In this document: positions 35,101-47,640 of the stretch, one piece after another | How positions within the stretch are numbered: position 1 is the first letter of the stretch | Layout: each line of letters starts with the position of its first letter | NCBI GenBank assembly: GCA_029465975.1 | Contig: CM055761.1 | Coordinates: forward strand, 3,189,027 to 3,253,026 | Source: Dallia pectoralis | Taxonomy: Eukaryota; Chordata; Actinopteri; Esociformes; Umbridae | Direction: 5' to 3' | Length of the DNA stretch: 64,000 nt | Made by a program: the position numbers and the translations under genes | Notes under the pieces: generated by a model | What the model saw: only the letters and a program-made list of their open reading frames with translations | Databases searched by the model: none | Told to the model about the DNA's origin: nothing

Positions 35101-37380
35101 GAGTACAAAAAGTGAGGAGAGGTAAAAGTAGGCTACATGAGAAGGACAAAAGTTATTGCTTATTGAATATCATAAACTATTATTAACATAGCAAAACAAG
35201 AAATCAATTAAAGAAAATGTTTAAACGTTTAAAATGTTGAATTTGACCATGCATCTTGCCTACTCTGCATTGTAACATTTTCCATCAGCAAAATGTGCAC
35301 ATACATTCACAAACAACATATTTTTTATTCTCATCATATGTGCATCAGAATCAAGAACGCAAAAGCAATACTGCCGGTATCAAGAGAAAATGCTATAGTT
35401 AACACTCAACCAATACATATGATATATTTTCATTGTTCTATATGCTTATATTGTTTCAAGTTGAAGTCATCCAAACTCTCACATAACTTAAAAAGGATAT
35501 CCAGCCACGTCCATTAAAGCACTCGAAGTGTGTAATATTGTGAATGTTTTTTACGAGGTTTTTTAGACAGCTATAATAAGAGCTCCTACACCCGTTCTGG
35601 TGTGAGTTCGTGCGTAAACGCAATGGCTTGTCTTCAAAGTGCTCCTTGAGCAGAACAAAAAATAGCCACGGAGGCATCCTGATCACGACGGGGGTCATAC
35701 GTTCCGATGTCTCAGGAAATTCTGAGGCCACTAGGTTCTCTAAACTCCACTGTGTAGAGGTGGAACATTATTTTATCCGCACATCCTCTGTTTTGAAGCG
35801 CAAATGTTATTGTTGATGGCCATTGTTAAGATATCTGATATGTGAAGGACAGGGGTTACGAGCAGACAGGAGAGACGAGTGATGATCGGATGAGAACAGT
35901 TTATTTACAATTTGTATTTTCTTTATATATTTTGTATCTGGACTATAGCCAACCAAGCAAGATGTTTGTATAAAACGTATTCCTATCGAAGGTTTTAATT
36001 ATGCCTATGTATAGTCTAATGTTTACAGTTCTTTATTTCCTTTCCAGTGTTTCAATTAAGAGGTATAATACAAAATAAAGTTCTGTAAAAACCAACTCCA
36101 GGTGGTAGAAATGAAATGGGCGAGATTGAGAAGAGGCATAAAATGGGGTATTAAATAAAAGCCCAAATAAAGATTGATTATATACATCCTATATTTCTAT
36201 ATTTGTTATTTCATAACATAAGTCTGTCTATATGTTATTTTTTTAGAACAAGAGAAAGTTTTTTCAAATCTGTATGTTTATCTTAGTATTTATACATGTT
36301 ATACATTCACAAAGACAAAGTCAATACATAAATAGGGAACAAACAAAAATGTAATATTTTAATTTCTATAGATCATATGACCAATAATGATAATGTATGA
36401 TTGTTTAGGCGGGTGAATTAAAAAAAGTGTATCAAATGCAGCCCTACCAATATATATTTGTATTATTATATTATGACATTATATGATACAGACCAGTTAT
36501 AGTTTGTCATTAAAATGTCAATAACATTGAACGTTTATCGCATTCTCTCGTCAATATGCAATCGTCATCGATATGTATGTTTTTATCTTTTTAGACTATA
36601 CTTGCATCATGTTGGACAAATCTGTATTATGATCTGTCTCCATTTGGGAGGAAGCTGTCCACACCCGCACGCCTAATTTCGGTTTTCTCCCTCTAATGAA
36701 CGCGGGGCCCAGGGGACCGGCTCGAGGTCGGCCGGTAAGCTGACACTGGTGCGATGTGTGTGGTATCCAGGCCGTGCTTGATGGAAAAAGCCTGCTTCCA
36801 CTCATGTCAAAGTCATTTACTCAGAACAACCCCCCGCTTACACACGCACGGACTCGGGCGAAAGACCACCACCTTCCCCTCCACCCTCCTATCCCAGATC
36901 AGCGACGTGCGACAGTTTATTTGAGTCTGTTCAAGAGTTACTCTCGGTTGGGTTTCGGGGACAACATGTCAATTGAGGGACGCTATGGTATATGACCAGA
37001 TATGGGTTCAGCCAGCATTTTTATATCTTAGATTGTTACTGGGTCTGTTAATTAACGTGATCATAATGCATAGCAACATGGATTCATGGTATCTAGTATA
37101 ATTACATGTCAGTAACAACTCTAACTGTGCAATATGGCAAAAACATGCAAGAAGAGTCTATACGGATGGTTTTTTTTTACATTGCGCGCTTTGCGTGTGG
37201 CGCTGTTGATTGGAATGTCTGGGGGAGGTTTGATAGATGGCGTAATTGCGTGTGTTTGAAATGTCAGAATGAGAGCAGGGGAAGGGGGGAAAGAGAGGGT
37301 GGACAGGGAAGGATAGGGGAATGGCGAGAGGCTTCACTGTGCATGCACTGACTGGACAGCAGCCAGATTTGTCGGTGGAA
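32110..37380. other. foxq1-foxf2 intergenic region
   Basis: About 5.3 kb, strongly AT-rich to about 36.6 kb and then GC-richer approaching foxf2. No exons or mobile elements are recognised. It is unusually poor in microsatellites compared with the first 30 kb, which fits a region under regulatory constraint (inference). Short frames such as 34706-35074 are not supported as genes. Confidence 0.45.
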
Positions 37381-37470
37381 CGGGAGGGGGACTCTCGAGT
37401 CGTCACTGATTCCAGTGGTACTCGGAGATGGGGGGGTGCGTCTTAGAGGAGAGAAAGATTTGCGAAATGA

Positions 37471-37479
37471 TAGGTGGTC
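37471..37479 (+). promoter_or_regulatory. possible GLI-like site upstream of foxf2
   Basis: TAGGTGGTC matches the GLI consensus TGGGTGGTC at 8 of 9 positions and lies 499 bp before the foxf2 ATG. FOXF genes are known Hedgehog targets in vertebrates, which makes the match worth noting, but a 9-mer with a mismatch is common by chance. Confidence 0.25.
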
Positions 37480-37977
37480 GCGTTTTGTTTGGCTGAGCGG
37501 CCGCGCGCACCGGGTTAAAGGAGTATCTGCGTTTCCTCCCCTTTAGGGATTAAGGCGGTCGATGGCTACTCTGTGCGCCGCAGAGCTCCACTCGCGCCGT
37601 CACCGTGATACCGAACAGCACCGGAGACTCTATGTCGGACTGAACTGAAACCATTGGTAGAAACGAACCCCAAGCCTTCACTGGATACTCTGACTGCTTC
37701 CCTGTTTCTCCCACATTCTGACACACGCACACTCGCTGCACGTTCCCAACAGATGGAAGAGGGCTTTTCCTATCCAAGCACTTCTTGTGGAATTTCGTTA
37801 ACCCTGTGTGATTTTTTGTAGTGGACGTTAAGAAGACGCGGCACATATAGCCACCCTCATCGAATTCTGCCAATACTTACTTTTATAGATCCTGTGCGCA
37901 TTATCTCTCACCCTCCCCCCCTCTCTTTCCCACGTCACTGCTCAGCTTCGAGGCGGCTGTGCGTCAGCCGAGCAGAG

Positions 37978-40900
37978 ATGACGACCGAGATCTCTCAGCA
38001 GCAGCTGGACCCACCGCCTCCCCTGCGGTCCAGCCCGGGTACCAGCGTTCTGCAGCCCGCCATTATGAATCCACAGTCGGCCGTGGACAGCTCGTCGACG
38101 GTTGCCAAAGGCAAAAAGGCGAGCTCCGGTCTCAGGCGTCCGGAGAAACCGCCCTACTCCTACATTGCACTAATAGTCATGGCAATACAGAGTTCACCAA
38201 CCAAGAGGCTCACGCTAAGTGAGATATATCAGTTTCTCCAGGCCCGGTTCCCCTTTTTCAGAGGATCCTATCAGGGATGGAAAAACTCCGTCAGGCACAA
38301 CCTCTCACTGAACGAGTGCTTCATCAAGCTCCCCAAAGGGCTCGGCAGGCCGGGGAAAGGCCACTATTGGACCATAGATCCCGCCAGCGAGTTCATGTTC
38401 GAGGAGGGCTCCTTCCGACGCAGACCTAGAGGCTTCAGGAGAAAATGTCAAGCCCTGAAGCCCATGTACCGGATGATGAACGGCATAGGCTTTGGTACGT
38501 CCATTTTACCACAGAGCTTTGATTTTCAGCCACCGTCTGGGTCTCTGGCGTGTCATGGCAACGGTTACAATTTGGACATGATGACCAACTCCATGGCTGG
38601 TGGTTACGACGGGCTAGGGGGCGGCCACCACGTACCTCACATGTCCCCGAGCCCCGGGTCCACATATATGGCCAGCTGTCCTGTAGCCTCCAACGGGGAC
38701 TACGCAGGGCCGGACAGTAGCAGCAGCCCGGTGCCCTCGTCCCCAGCCATGTCCAGTGCGTTGGACGGTCACGGTCATTCTCCCTACGCCGGTACCTCAG
38801 GACACTGGGCTTCATCCGGCGGCTCTCCGTACATCAAACAGCAATCCATGGCCTCCAGCAGCACCGGGTCCTCTGGGCTACATTCCGGCATGTCCCCCTA
38901 CTCTCTGGAGCAAAGCTACCTCCACCAGAACTCTAGGGACACCGCGGATATATCAGGTAAAAACCTTAATATATTAAATGCAATTTGTCTTCGCATGTTG
39001 ACAGTTTTCTTGAGACAATCTATAGGCAATGTGCAATGATTGTGCGAGTTACAGTTCGGGTAAACATAGATTATACTTATTGTAGGCACCGTGGCATGCA
39101 GAACAAACATTACTTGGTATATAAAACATTCACAGGATAATATTGTCTGTTGCATCTTATAAAATAACTTATATTCGATATACACCAATGTTGGGGATGG
39201 ATATGGACTGGCATTATTTGTTTATTGTTGTCTGTACTTCCGAGCAAATCAAGTTTCCGTGATGGTTCTGTGGAGGTTACTGTAAAGAAATCCATATTGT
39301 CTCTTTGGGTTTCAACTCCTTTCCTTCCAAGCATGGTAATAAGGGTTCTTCCTGGAAAAATGTGGGTTTCTTAGTGGGACAGCTGAATAACCACATGCAC
39401 ACTTTTTCTAAGAACATGACATTGATTTGTTCCGGAGATTATTTGTTTGCAACAATATTCTCTAATACATTTGAATGACTCACAGGCTGACATTATTTGA
39501 TTTGATTGGCTGCTGAATAATAATGTAACCAATAACAAATTATTCCATTTAAAATGACAAAAATATTGAAATATTGTTTGGTGGCCTTAGAAATAAAAAT
39601 ATGGGTGCGTTGTGATAGCTCATATACATTATGTAAAAATTTGCTTAATAGATGCCCTTATTATGCCAATTGAAGATAATGTCGAATATAATGCCAAAGC
39701 ACTATTAGGTCTGTGGATTTATTTTGGATGCATGTAATTAATTTACCGAGGCTTTAACAAAACCCCAAGAGATTTCTGAGAAGGGAATAATTCATTTTAA
39801 AGCCAGAGGAGCCCTAGGGTTATCTAAACAGTCGAACGACGTTGTGAAATGGGGTTACAACGGGCGAATATGCCCAGACCAATACACGCATAAGGCTCCA
39901 AGCCTGGTTAAACTTTATCCAATTCTTATGACGAGAAGACAGTCCGTGTTTGTGCTCGTGGGGCGCCACACGCCCCATAACCAATGTCAGTCTCGTCCTA
40001 ATACTGATGGAGAGAAAACACCACATAGTGCGCGTGCATGAGTCACATCTGGAGTCCTTATGAACTTGATGAGGCTCACGCACGCTCTATCCCTTCTCAC
40101 CCGTGTCCTGGTTCCTCTCGTTCGGACTCGGTTGCTGCCCTGGTGTGTATAAGGAACTTTGACAGAGTGCCACGTTTCATTCACATTTCAGATGAATTTA
40201 TTTGTCTGGAAATTATATTACGCGTGTCATGATGATGAGTGAAACCGTGTGATCTTACTTACTCTCAAGGATAACAGAATGATGTGTCTATGGCCCTCAC
40301 GAGATACGGACAATCGAGATGGGAAAACATACGCGTGAACTATAAATCATCTTTCATAAGATACTCGAGAAAATTCTGAGAAGAAACTGACGCGAGGTTG
40401 TAATTGGCCTGTGAAAAAATTTCTCAACATAATAATCATTTAAGACAAAAACATTAAATGGGTAAAATGAATGTGAAGGCGTACACACACACCTCTATAA
40501 TATATAACAGTAAAAAACAAGATGGTTTATATAAAATTAGTGCGCCAACTTAACTAAACCAAACAAACGTCAGTATTGAGAAGCAATGATCCCCTTATGA
40601 AGGTGCTTTTCTTAATAAGGCAATTTTCTGAATTGAAGGAGACTGCTGTGGTGAAAATGCATTATTTATACGGTTTCCAAATAATTTGCTGTTCTGCAAG
40701 AATCGAACGTATGTTTCCATAAATAGACAAATCCAATGGTCGTCTTTTTTTATTTGTTAAATGATTTAAATGTTATGTTGGTGTTCTTGTGAAAGGAAAT
40801 CCTGGAACATTTCCATAGATTTCTCTAATTGAAGGACAGCAACGCCCAGACAGAAAATCTATAATAAAAAAACATGAACATAATAAAAGAACAATTCAGA

Positions 40901-41552
40901 ATCCGAGTCTGTATTCCCAAAACAGTTACATTCTCACTCAGAATTGTAATTGGAAACGACAAGGAAACACGGATCTGTTTATAGGCATAAATTACATAAT
41001 AATAACATACACAAGATAATATGTTAATAAGTTAATGTATATTTTAATAATGACACAATATGAACAATATAAAACGAATCCAAACTGAAACATGTTCAAC
41101 GAGGTCATACGTGAGTCATTATCTTATATTTTGGGGTTAAATCCATGTTATTTCAGCGGACATAACGCATAGCTATAACTATTTTAACATAAATGCTTAT
41201 TGTTCAGTATACTATAGACCTATTATTAATAATTGTATATGTGAAAACATATGGACACTGTTTTATTACCTGAGACGTAAATGCCTAACATGTTTTTGCG
41301 TAGTAATTTAAGCGTATTTATTTGCTTAAAAAACGAGTCACTCATTCTCTGTTTTTCTCTCTCACCTTTCTTCCAGTCGGGATCCCTCGATACCAGACCC
41401 ACTCGTCACCAGTGTGTGACAGAAAGGATTTTGTCCTGAACTTTAACGGCATCTCCTCGTTCCACCCCTCTGCCACCGGATCATACTATCATCACCACCA
41501 TCACCACCATCATCAAAGTCTCTGTCAAGACGTCAAGCCGTGCGTGATGTAG
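37978..41552 (+). CDS. foxf2: forkhead box protein F2 (two coding exons)
   Basis: A 384-residue nuclear transcription factor. Exon 1 is 37978-38956; the donor TCAG|GTAAAA leaves one base of a codon. Exon 2 is 41377-41552, after a pyrimidine tract ending TTCCAG. Joining gives in-frame DIS-VGIPRYQTHSSPVC. The protein starts MTTEIS, as in FOXF2. The forkhead domain is about 54-153: RPEKPPYSYIALIVMAIQSS, helix 3 GWKNSVRHNLSLNECFIKLP (100-119), RPGKGHYWTIDPASEFMFEE, then RRRPRGFRRKCQALKPMY. Downstream HVPHMSPSPGSTYMASCPV and YSLEQSYLHQN are FOXF hallmarks. An in-frame ATG at 37894 would add 28 residues, but the family start is at 37978. FOXF2 directs mesenchyme and vascular mural-cell development under Hedgehog control. 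It looks intact; duplicate 'a' or 'b' is unresolved. Confidence 0.96.
38957..41376 (+). other. foxf2: foxf2 intron
   Basis: A single 2,420-bp phase-1 intron with GT...AG ends (GTAAAA donor; TTTCTTCCAG acceptor). It is AT-rich, with no recognised repeat or nested gene. A GC-richer island at about 39.8-40.2 kb might be regulatory. Confidence 0.95.
41377..41552 (+). CDS. foxf2: foxf2 terminal exon
   Basis: Encodes the last 57 residues plus the split Val codon. It carries the conserved FOXF C-terminus: VCDRKDFVLNFNGISSFHPS, then SYY, a run of eight histidines, and QSLCQDVKPCVM before TAG at 41550-41552. The His run is longer than the roughly four residues I recall for mammalian FOXF2 and uses mixed CAT/CAC codons. 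Without this exon the exon 1 frame would read into the intron and stop at 39039. Confidence 0.95.
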
Positions 41553-42026
41553 CGCGCACACACCAAGGCCCCAACCCGTGCGCCCTGGAGAACAATAAGA
41601 AATGGAACATTTTGTTTCGATTCCCTTAAATGACAACCGAAACGCTAATATATATGGCAGGCCTATGACATAGGCAATTTTTGATAAAAACGAAAAAGGA
41701 GAACAGTATTTCTGAGAGTCTTGAAAGAACTTCTAAAATGTTGATAAGTTTAGAATGGCCTTGTCTTTAGAAAGGATAGCATATCGTGTAAAAACGGTTC
41801 CTGAAATGAAGGAAGAAAGCGAAAAGCTTCTGACAATAAAATCACCAAGCATTATTCAGTTCTCTGTTGACCAACATTGTCATCAAAACAAGTGTGAAAA
41901 CGACTTTATGTGTTTGCTGTCTTTAGCTGCGCAACCAAATGGCCTTTATTTTTGAATAGCCAAATAGGCCTATGTTCTGGTGTAGGCTTATAATATTAAA
42001 TCTTGCCTACACAAAGCTTTTTGAGA

Positions 42027-42110
42027 AATAAAGATTGCAACAGATTTGCACTTATTGTATACCCTTATTGTGATTTGCTTAAATTACTGGTTGTAAAATG
42101 TTTCAATAAA
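42027..42110 (+). terminator. foxf2: foxf2 poly(A) signals (two)
   Basis: Two AATAAA hexamers at 42027-42032 and 42105-42110, about 475 and 553 nt after the stop codon. Alternative 3' ends are plausible. Confidence 0.6.
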
Positions 42111-44638
42111 GCTGATATATTTTAGGCTAAACCAGCCTGCTTGACTCTTTTAGAAATACGTATAATCTTCAGGCCTTGTATTTTTCGTTTATAATCTCTA
42201 GAGATTCAAACTTCATTTGTGAATTATGTCTATATAAATCCGTATTTTGTCATTCAAGGCGGTAGAATGATAACTAAAGTTTTTGAATGTAGGTAGGTCG
42301 ACGTAAAATAAAATCGTGCCTTCAATTACGATTGGAGCCATGCTTATCTAGAATAATCATCTACGGTAACTGAAGTAGTTTTTTAGGTTGATTTCACAAA
42401 AGATTCCCAAAAGAATCTTATAGAAAGCGTTCCGATAAAAAATGTCATAATATGAAATTCTGTATGAAAACCTAAATACGAATCCCTTAGGAATGCCAAA
42501 ATCGTATTGACAAGGCTTATGCAAAACGCCAGTTTATTAAAGACTACACACTGTATAAGGAAAAAGTGTATATAATATAGTTAATAATTATTAATTGTTA
42601 ATACTTGTGTATTTTAATGCTTTAGTTCTGTCTCGTGCCATACACAGCTCAGCCAGCCCATCTGGTTCAAGTCTTTGGCGTCACCACACGTCTTTCCCAA
42701 AAGATGTGAAGAATTTCTAAACAAACGACCTGGAGATGGCCACGTTTATGGAGTTGGTATTTTTAGACGTATACAGTAAACAGAACGCACTTTTTGGGGA
42801 GGTATTACGTTTTTCATTTATATACAAATATCATATTCAGCCTAAAAAACAATAATTAAACCCAATATCCAATAGGATTTAAGTAAAATTTCTTATATTT
42901 ATTACTGATGTTGACATTTTGACTTGTGATTTTTACTGAGCTAACATGGAATTGTCTTACATGGTCATTCAATGGTCATTTAGCAATTCGTTTTTGAGAC
43001 CTAAACGTTTGCATCCCTACATGGTGCATAGAAAACCTTTATGGTCCATAACTAAATCTGTGAGATACAATAAAACGATTTTAGTTTCAATAGCCTATCC
43101 GTTCGTCCAAGTCATTAGGCCCCAGAGATCATTTTTGTAACTTGAAAAATAGGTGGGCGTCCCTGAAAGAGTTCCAACGTAGCACCTGCAGTGAAACCGA
43201 ACATTGGGAAATTACAATTACGTTATCGAAACTCAGAGTTTTGAAATCTTTGAACTTATGTGTAGACCAAATGTGGGTTCCAACAGAAGTTTTTATTTCT
43301 CTTGTGTTTTCCTGAGTTTTTTTACTCACCGACTCACTCACACAAACGTAATACGATTCGATTAATGAACGGCAATTTATATCGTCAAGCTGTCCCATGG
43401 TAGATACAATATAATTGCTTCTCCAGAACCGCTGAACAAATCTGCACCCAATGATATATTGCATTTGTATGCCTTTGTATGTCTTTAAACTCAATTTTTG
43501 ACATGAGTCTATAGCTCTAGCAATACCAACCATTATGAGCCAATATGCAGAACAATGAGAACAAAAAAGCCACACTTAACAGTTTAATTAAACTCATATG
43601 TCTGAGCATGTGTGCCAAAATAGTTTGCGCTGCAAAAAAAAAACAGATAAAGAGAACCTTTAACTCTATCTTTACTTGATTGATTTGCATGTATGAACCA
43701 AACGATGCTTTTGCAAATGTTAGGCAGGCATGCATGTTTTTTACACGCTCGTCTGAAAGCATGGATGTTTCTCTTTAAAAAATCATACCCAAAAGCATGT
43801 TAATATGGATTCGATTTTTTTATAACACTATAGTAAAAAACTAAAAGAATACAATATGGTTCCACAGTCCAACATTAACTGAAACCTTGATGATAAAGTG
43901 GGGTTTTACTGCTTTACTACTGAACACTTAATAATTAATCTGGGTTTTACAGTTTCTCTACCAAACCCTCAACAATACAGTAGAAGCAAACGTGTCATAT
44001 TCCCTGTTTCTTTCTCCCTCTTTTTTCACACTTTCACTATTCTTAGTCTGTGAACATACATATAAGGCATACATATCTCTTTTGGTGGTTATGTTATGAT
44101 ATGTTTGGTTAATGAGAGTACCTCAGTTCATCACTGACACTGACTGACATGTGTACTACAGGCCAATAATTGTTAGAATTGAGGACTGATATTTAAGGAC
44201 AATGGTTCCACCTACTGGCCATAAGTAGGTTTTATTTTAGATATTTGCCATTCTACTGGTAGCCAAACCAAAGTTATTCGACATAATTTACTTAACAGTT
44301 TTTTCCCCTATGTGAAGACACATCGTGGTATACCGTGGTTTAAAATTAAAATAGTTCTTTGGTAAAGAGCAATACATTTAGTTTCAAACCAACCCTATAT
44401 AAAATATTTGGTTCTATTGCTGAAGTAATTATGAAACCATAAGCTATACTGTGGCCAAAGCAAAGTCAGGTCAGTTTTTCCAGCAAAAATGAATTATCAA
44501 CTGTATGAAAAGCATTTGACAGGCCAGTACTTCTTTGCAGTTGTTATCATTATAATTAAAAGAAATATATTACACAGTGGTTTCTATAAAGAAAAAATGG
44601 ACATAAAATATAATAAATTATTCAATTAATAATCTGTG

Positions 44639-44686
44639 TGTTATATATATATATATGTATAAATATATATATATATATATATATCA
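44639..44686. repeat. AT microsatellite
   Basis: (TA)n of about 20 units, interrupted by GTATAA. Confidence 0.9.
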
Positions 44687-45967
44687 TAGTTACTTCAGAT
44701 TGTTTTTTTCCATGCATGATGTCTTTAAAATTGAAGGACCCGTCACTCCTCTCCTCAAATGTACTTTAAGTAGGTGAGGAAGGAAAGGAGAGTTCGATTG
44801 CATTTCCTTTGTCCCTTGAAAAAGGGTTACAGGACTTCTAATTAGAACAGAGTAGTCCATCCGTTGCCAATAGCCTACATTGATATAATCCGAATAATTT
44901 GAACCGTCGTTAAAGACGAGCCACGGTGACTAGGCTATATGAAAAAAACATGATTTTTTGTTTGTAATAGTTGTGTATGATTTTTTAGTATTATTATGAA
45001 AAACATGTGCCACTATTATTGATAACCATTGCATAGGTTGTTATATTGGCAAGCGGCAGGCGCACTGTGGAACGTGTGAGAACACGGTGTTCTCCTGTAA
45101 TGTTTAATATATGGTCCGTGAACACATCAGTATAGGGATCTGAGATGATGTGTCTATTCCGAATCCCTCCAGATCCATCAGGGTTCTCGGTCGATGCCTG
45201 TGGGCTCCTCGTCTGCTCACTCGACAGCATTTCAAAGTGGTTTAGGCCATTGCTTGATTCTGTGGTCAGTGAGTCATGAGGAGAGCAGATGAGGAGGAAT
45301 GCGTTGAATTGTCGTTTTGTCTTCTTCTTCATAGGCGTCGGTGCCAAGGCTAAATTCTCTTTTTCGAACATTCACTTCCCACTAGAAAGAGTCAAACCTT
45401 GCCCCCTTCACGCAGTTGCATAGTGGTCTAATTTGTCGGCTCTTGGTACCACAATTACCATCACAATCCATGTTTGAGCATTACATGTGTCAATAGCTGA
45501 CAAACGCTTGGGAGAGGCATCTCTGGGACAGGGGGCATCTTCACCAATAATTTTCCACTGCACTCAGGAAACTGACTTCACTGAGTCTATACACCTCCTG
45601 TTTGCACCACCTGCTTATGTTTATTGGCCAATCACATCACATTAAACTCTTGGTTTAAAAACCAATCCGGTTGTTTTTCTCCTCAGACTCTTTCAAATGC
45701 TCAAATAGTATTTTCACACACTTTTACAAAACATATGTTCATTATTTCATACACCACAGCTTTTTGCTGTTACATTTCCCCTTGTCCTGTTTTTGTGTGA
45801 GTATGTATTGCTGTGGAGTGTTGTTTCATGTTGTCTAGTCACTGTGTAGTCCTTTGACTTGTGCTGTTTGTTTATATTTGGGAAAGGGGGATATCTATCT
45901 AAGTCACACTTGGGCATACGCTACCCATAGGAAAACGTTGTCTAAATACACTAGCTCGAACTCGGCG

Positions 45968-45976
45968 GACCACCCA
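45968..45976 (+). promoter_or_regulatory. perfect GLI consensus word
   Basis: GACCACCCA, the exact 9-bp GLI binding consensus, about 4.4 kb downstream of foxf2 and 11 kb upstream of foxc1. Two exact matches in a 64-kb window (the other at 23583) are only slightly more than chance predicts, so function is speculative. Confidence 0.25.
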
Positions 45977-47016
45977 CTGTATATTTGTATAGATTAGCCT
46001 AGAGGCTTTTGGAAATATATACTTTTTTTCCTTGGGTCCATCTCAGCCCGTTTTCTCTAAACAGTTTGCCATGCATTTAGAAATAAACGTCACGTGTTTA
46101 ACTGTAGTTTTGGTTGTCAATGGATTTTTGTTCTCACTTCCTGTTCCTTATTTTCCTTGACGCTATAATAATTTGCATGATTTGTTATGGGTTACACTTC
46201 CAAACACCTTTAGACTTAAAAGCCAGAGGGTGGATAACAATACCCCTAAAGAAAATGCTTGAATAGTGTTGGAACCAATTTCAGTTTAGAATTAAAATAA
46301 TCGCTTAATGTTCAAAAAAGACAAAACGACGACACCTGGTGGACAACTGCAGAATGCTTCTATGGTGGAAATCGGGCACCTATTAATGAGGGACAGGTGT
46401 GCTGTGCTGATGCACAAGGACAATGTTTGTCACTCGTGGCGTGTCGGCTGTGTCGTAGAGTGTAGTAAGAATAAGTTAGAAAAATAGATTTATGAACATT
46501 ATTTGAATTTACATGGCCTATTTTATTAGAACTACGCATTTGAAATAACTTTTTTTGTTGAACATACATACATCACGCAATCACACACAAACGGAATCCG
46601 TGACAAAGGAACCCTCCGCAACAAAGACGCAATTCAGCAAAACGTAAGTCGGCTTTAATTAGTTTAATAGACAGGGCCAGACACACGCGTTGACATTTCT
46701 GTATATGCATCTCAAGAATTGGCCTATTAGAAGGCAGGGCAAACCATGTAGAATAGATGGTTTGTGCAGATTGTGTCACAAAGGCTAAAACCAGAGGCAT
46801 GTCTGTTAAAGTGGGTGTGGTAAATGCATATTACATGTTGTTCAATTGTTTTATTATTTATTAACGTACCATAATTAGTTACGCCCTCTAGCGTCTACAA
46901 GGGGAATAGCAGAAACTATACAATGTTCTTGTATAGTTAGCAGCAAGTGCTATCTAGCTATTAATGTTTGATTTAGATTTAGTTTATAGCCTTTAATATA
47001 TGTGATATTATTACCC

Positions 47017-47640
47017 AGCAAAAACACTTTACTGATCAAAACAATTAAGAGAGAACACTTGGATCACACATTGGGTCTCGATGAACTAAATATATTAAAG
47101 ATCAACATTTTTACTGTAAATTGTGAAATTTGTTGAGAACAAAATGCCATAACTACGGTCAATTGAAACCAAAATCACCAACCGATTAGACACTGGATCT
47201 GAACTGACCCCGAAAATCAGAGTAAACAACTTAAATCACAAGCTGTTCCAACTTGCATGAATTTCATCACAGCCACTCGTATGTTACTCAGTAGTGCGTC
47301 TGGCCGTTTTGGAGTCGTCGATACATAACGCCCCAGAAGTTCTTATCTGAATTCAGGTCTGGGGTTTGTAAGGGAGGGTCAATGGCATTAATGGCCATCA
47401 CGGACCCACAGCCAAACCGGTAATGCTGGATGATGTTGCAGGCAGTATAATGGTCACCACAGGGTCTCCAGACCCGTACACGCCGGTTACACATGCTCAG
47501 TGGGATCCTGAACTCATCTGGGACGAGAACGACGGACCAGGGCTGGACCTGCCAGTTCTGGTGTTTTCTGGCGAATGCCAATCTAGCCATTTTTTGGAGC
47601 GGTATATTTCAAGGTATTGTAGTAGTGGCATACTGTGTCA
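47017..47640 (-). mobile_element. internally deleted Tc1-like element with transposase remnant
   Basis: The minus frame at 47288-47590 reads RLAFARKHQNWQVQPW, VVLVPDEFRIPLSMCNRRVR, VWRPCGDHYTACNIIQH and RFGCGSVM, clearly the central DDE region of a Tc1-like transposase with the first catalytic Asp (PDE) kept. It then jumps to TPDLNSDKNFWGVMYRR, the C-terminal SPDLNPxEHLWD block. The segment with the second Asp is missing and the third acidic residue is altered, so it is inactive. Flanking sequence from about 47017 (ACACTTTACTGATCAAAAC) looks like the terminal part of the same element. Exact ends are uncertain. Confidence 0.8.

Larger units (their letters stand above)
42130..47015. other. foxf2-foxc1 intergenic region, left part
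   Basis: AT-rich non-coding DNA. It includes an AT microsatellite (44639-44686), short frames without recognisable domains (43129-43575 and 44994-45371 on minus), a perfect GLI word at 45968 and a CTCF-like word at 46880-46894. No gene is recognised. Confidence 0.45.

Noticed and set aside
37894..37977. Upstream in-frame ATG extending foxf2 by 28 residues
   Set aside because: The extension has no FOXF2 character, while MTTEIS at 37978 matches the family start.
38957..39039. Continuation of the foxf2 exon 1 frame to a stop at 39039
   Set aside because: It begins with a GT donor, and the conserved C-terminus is found in phase at 41377.
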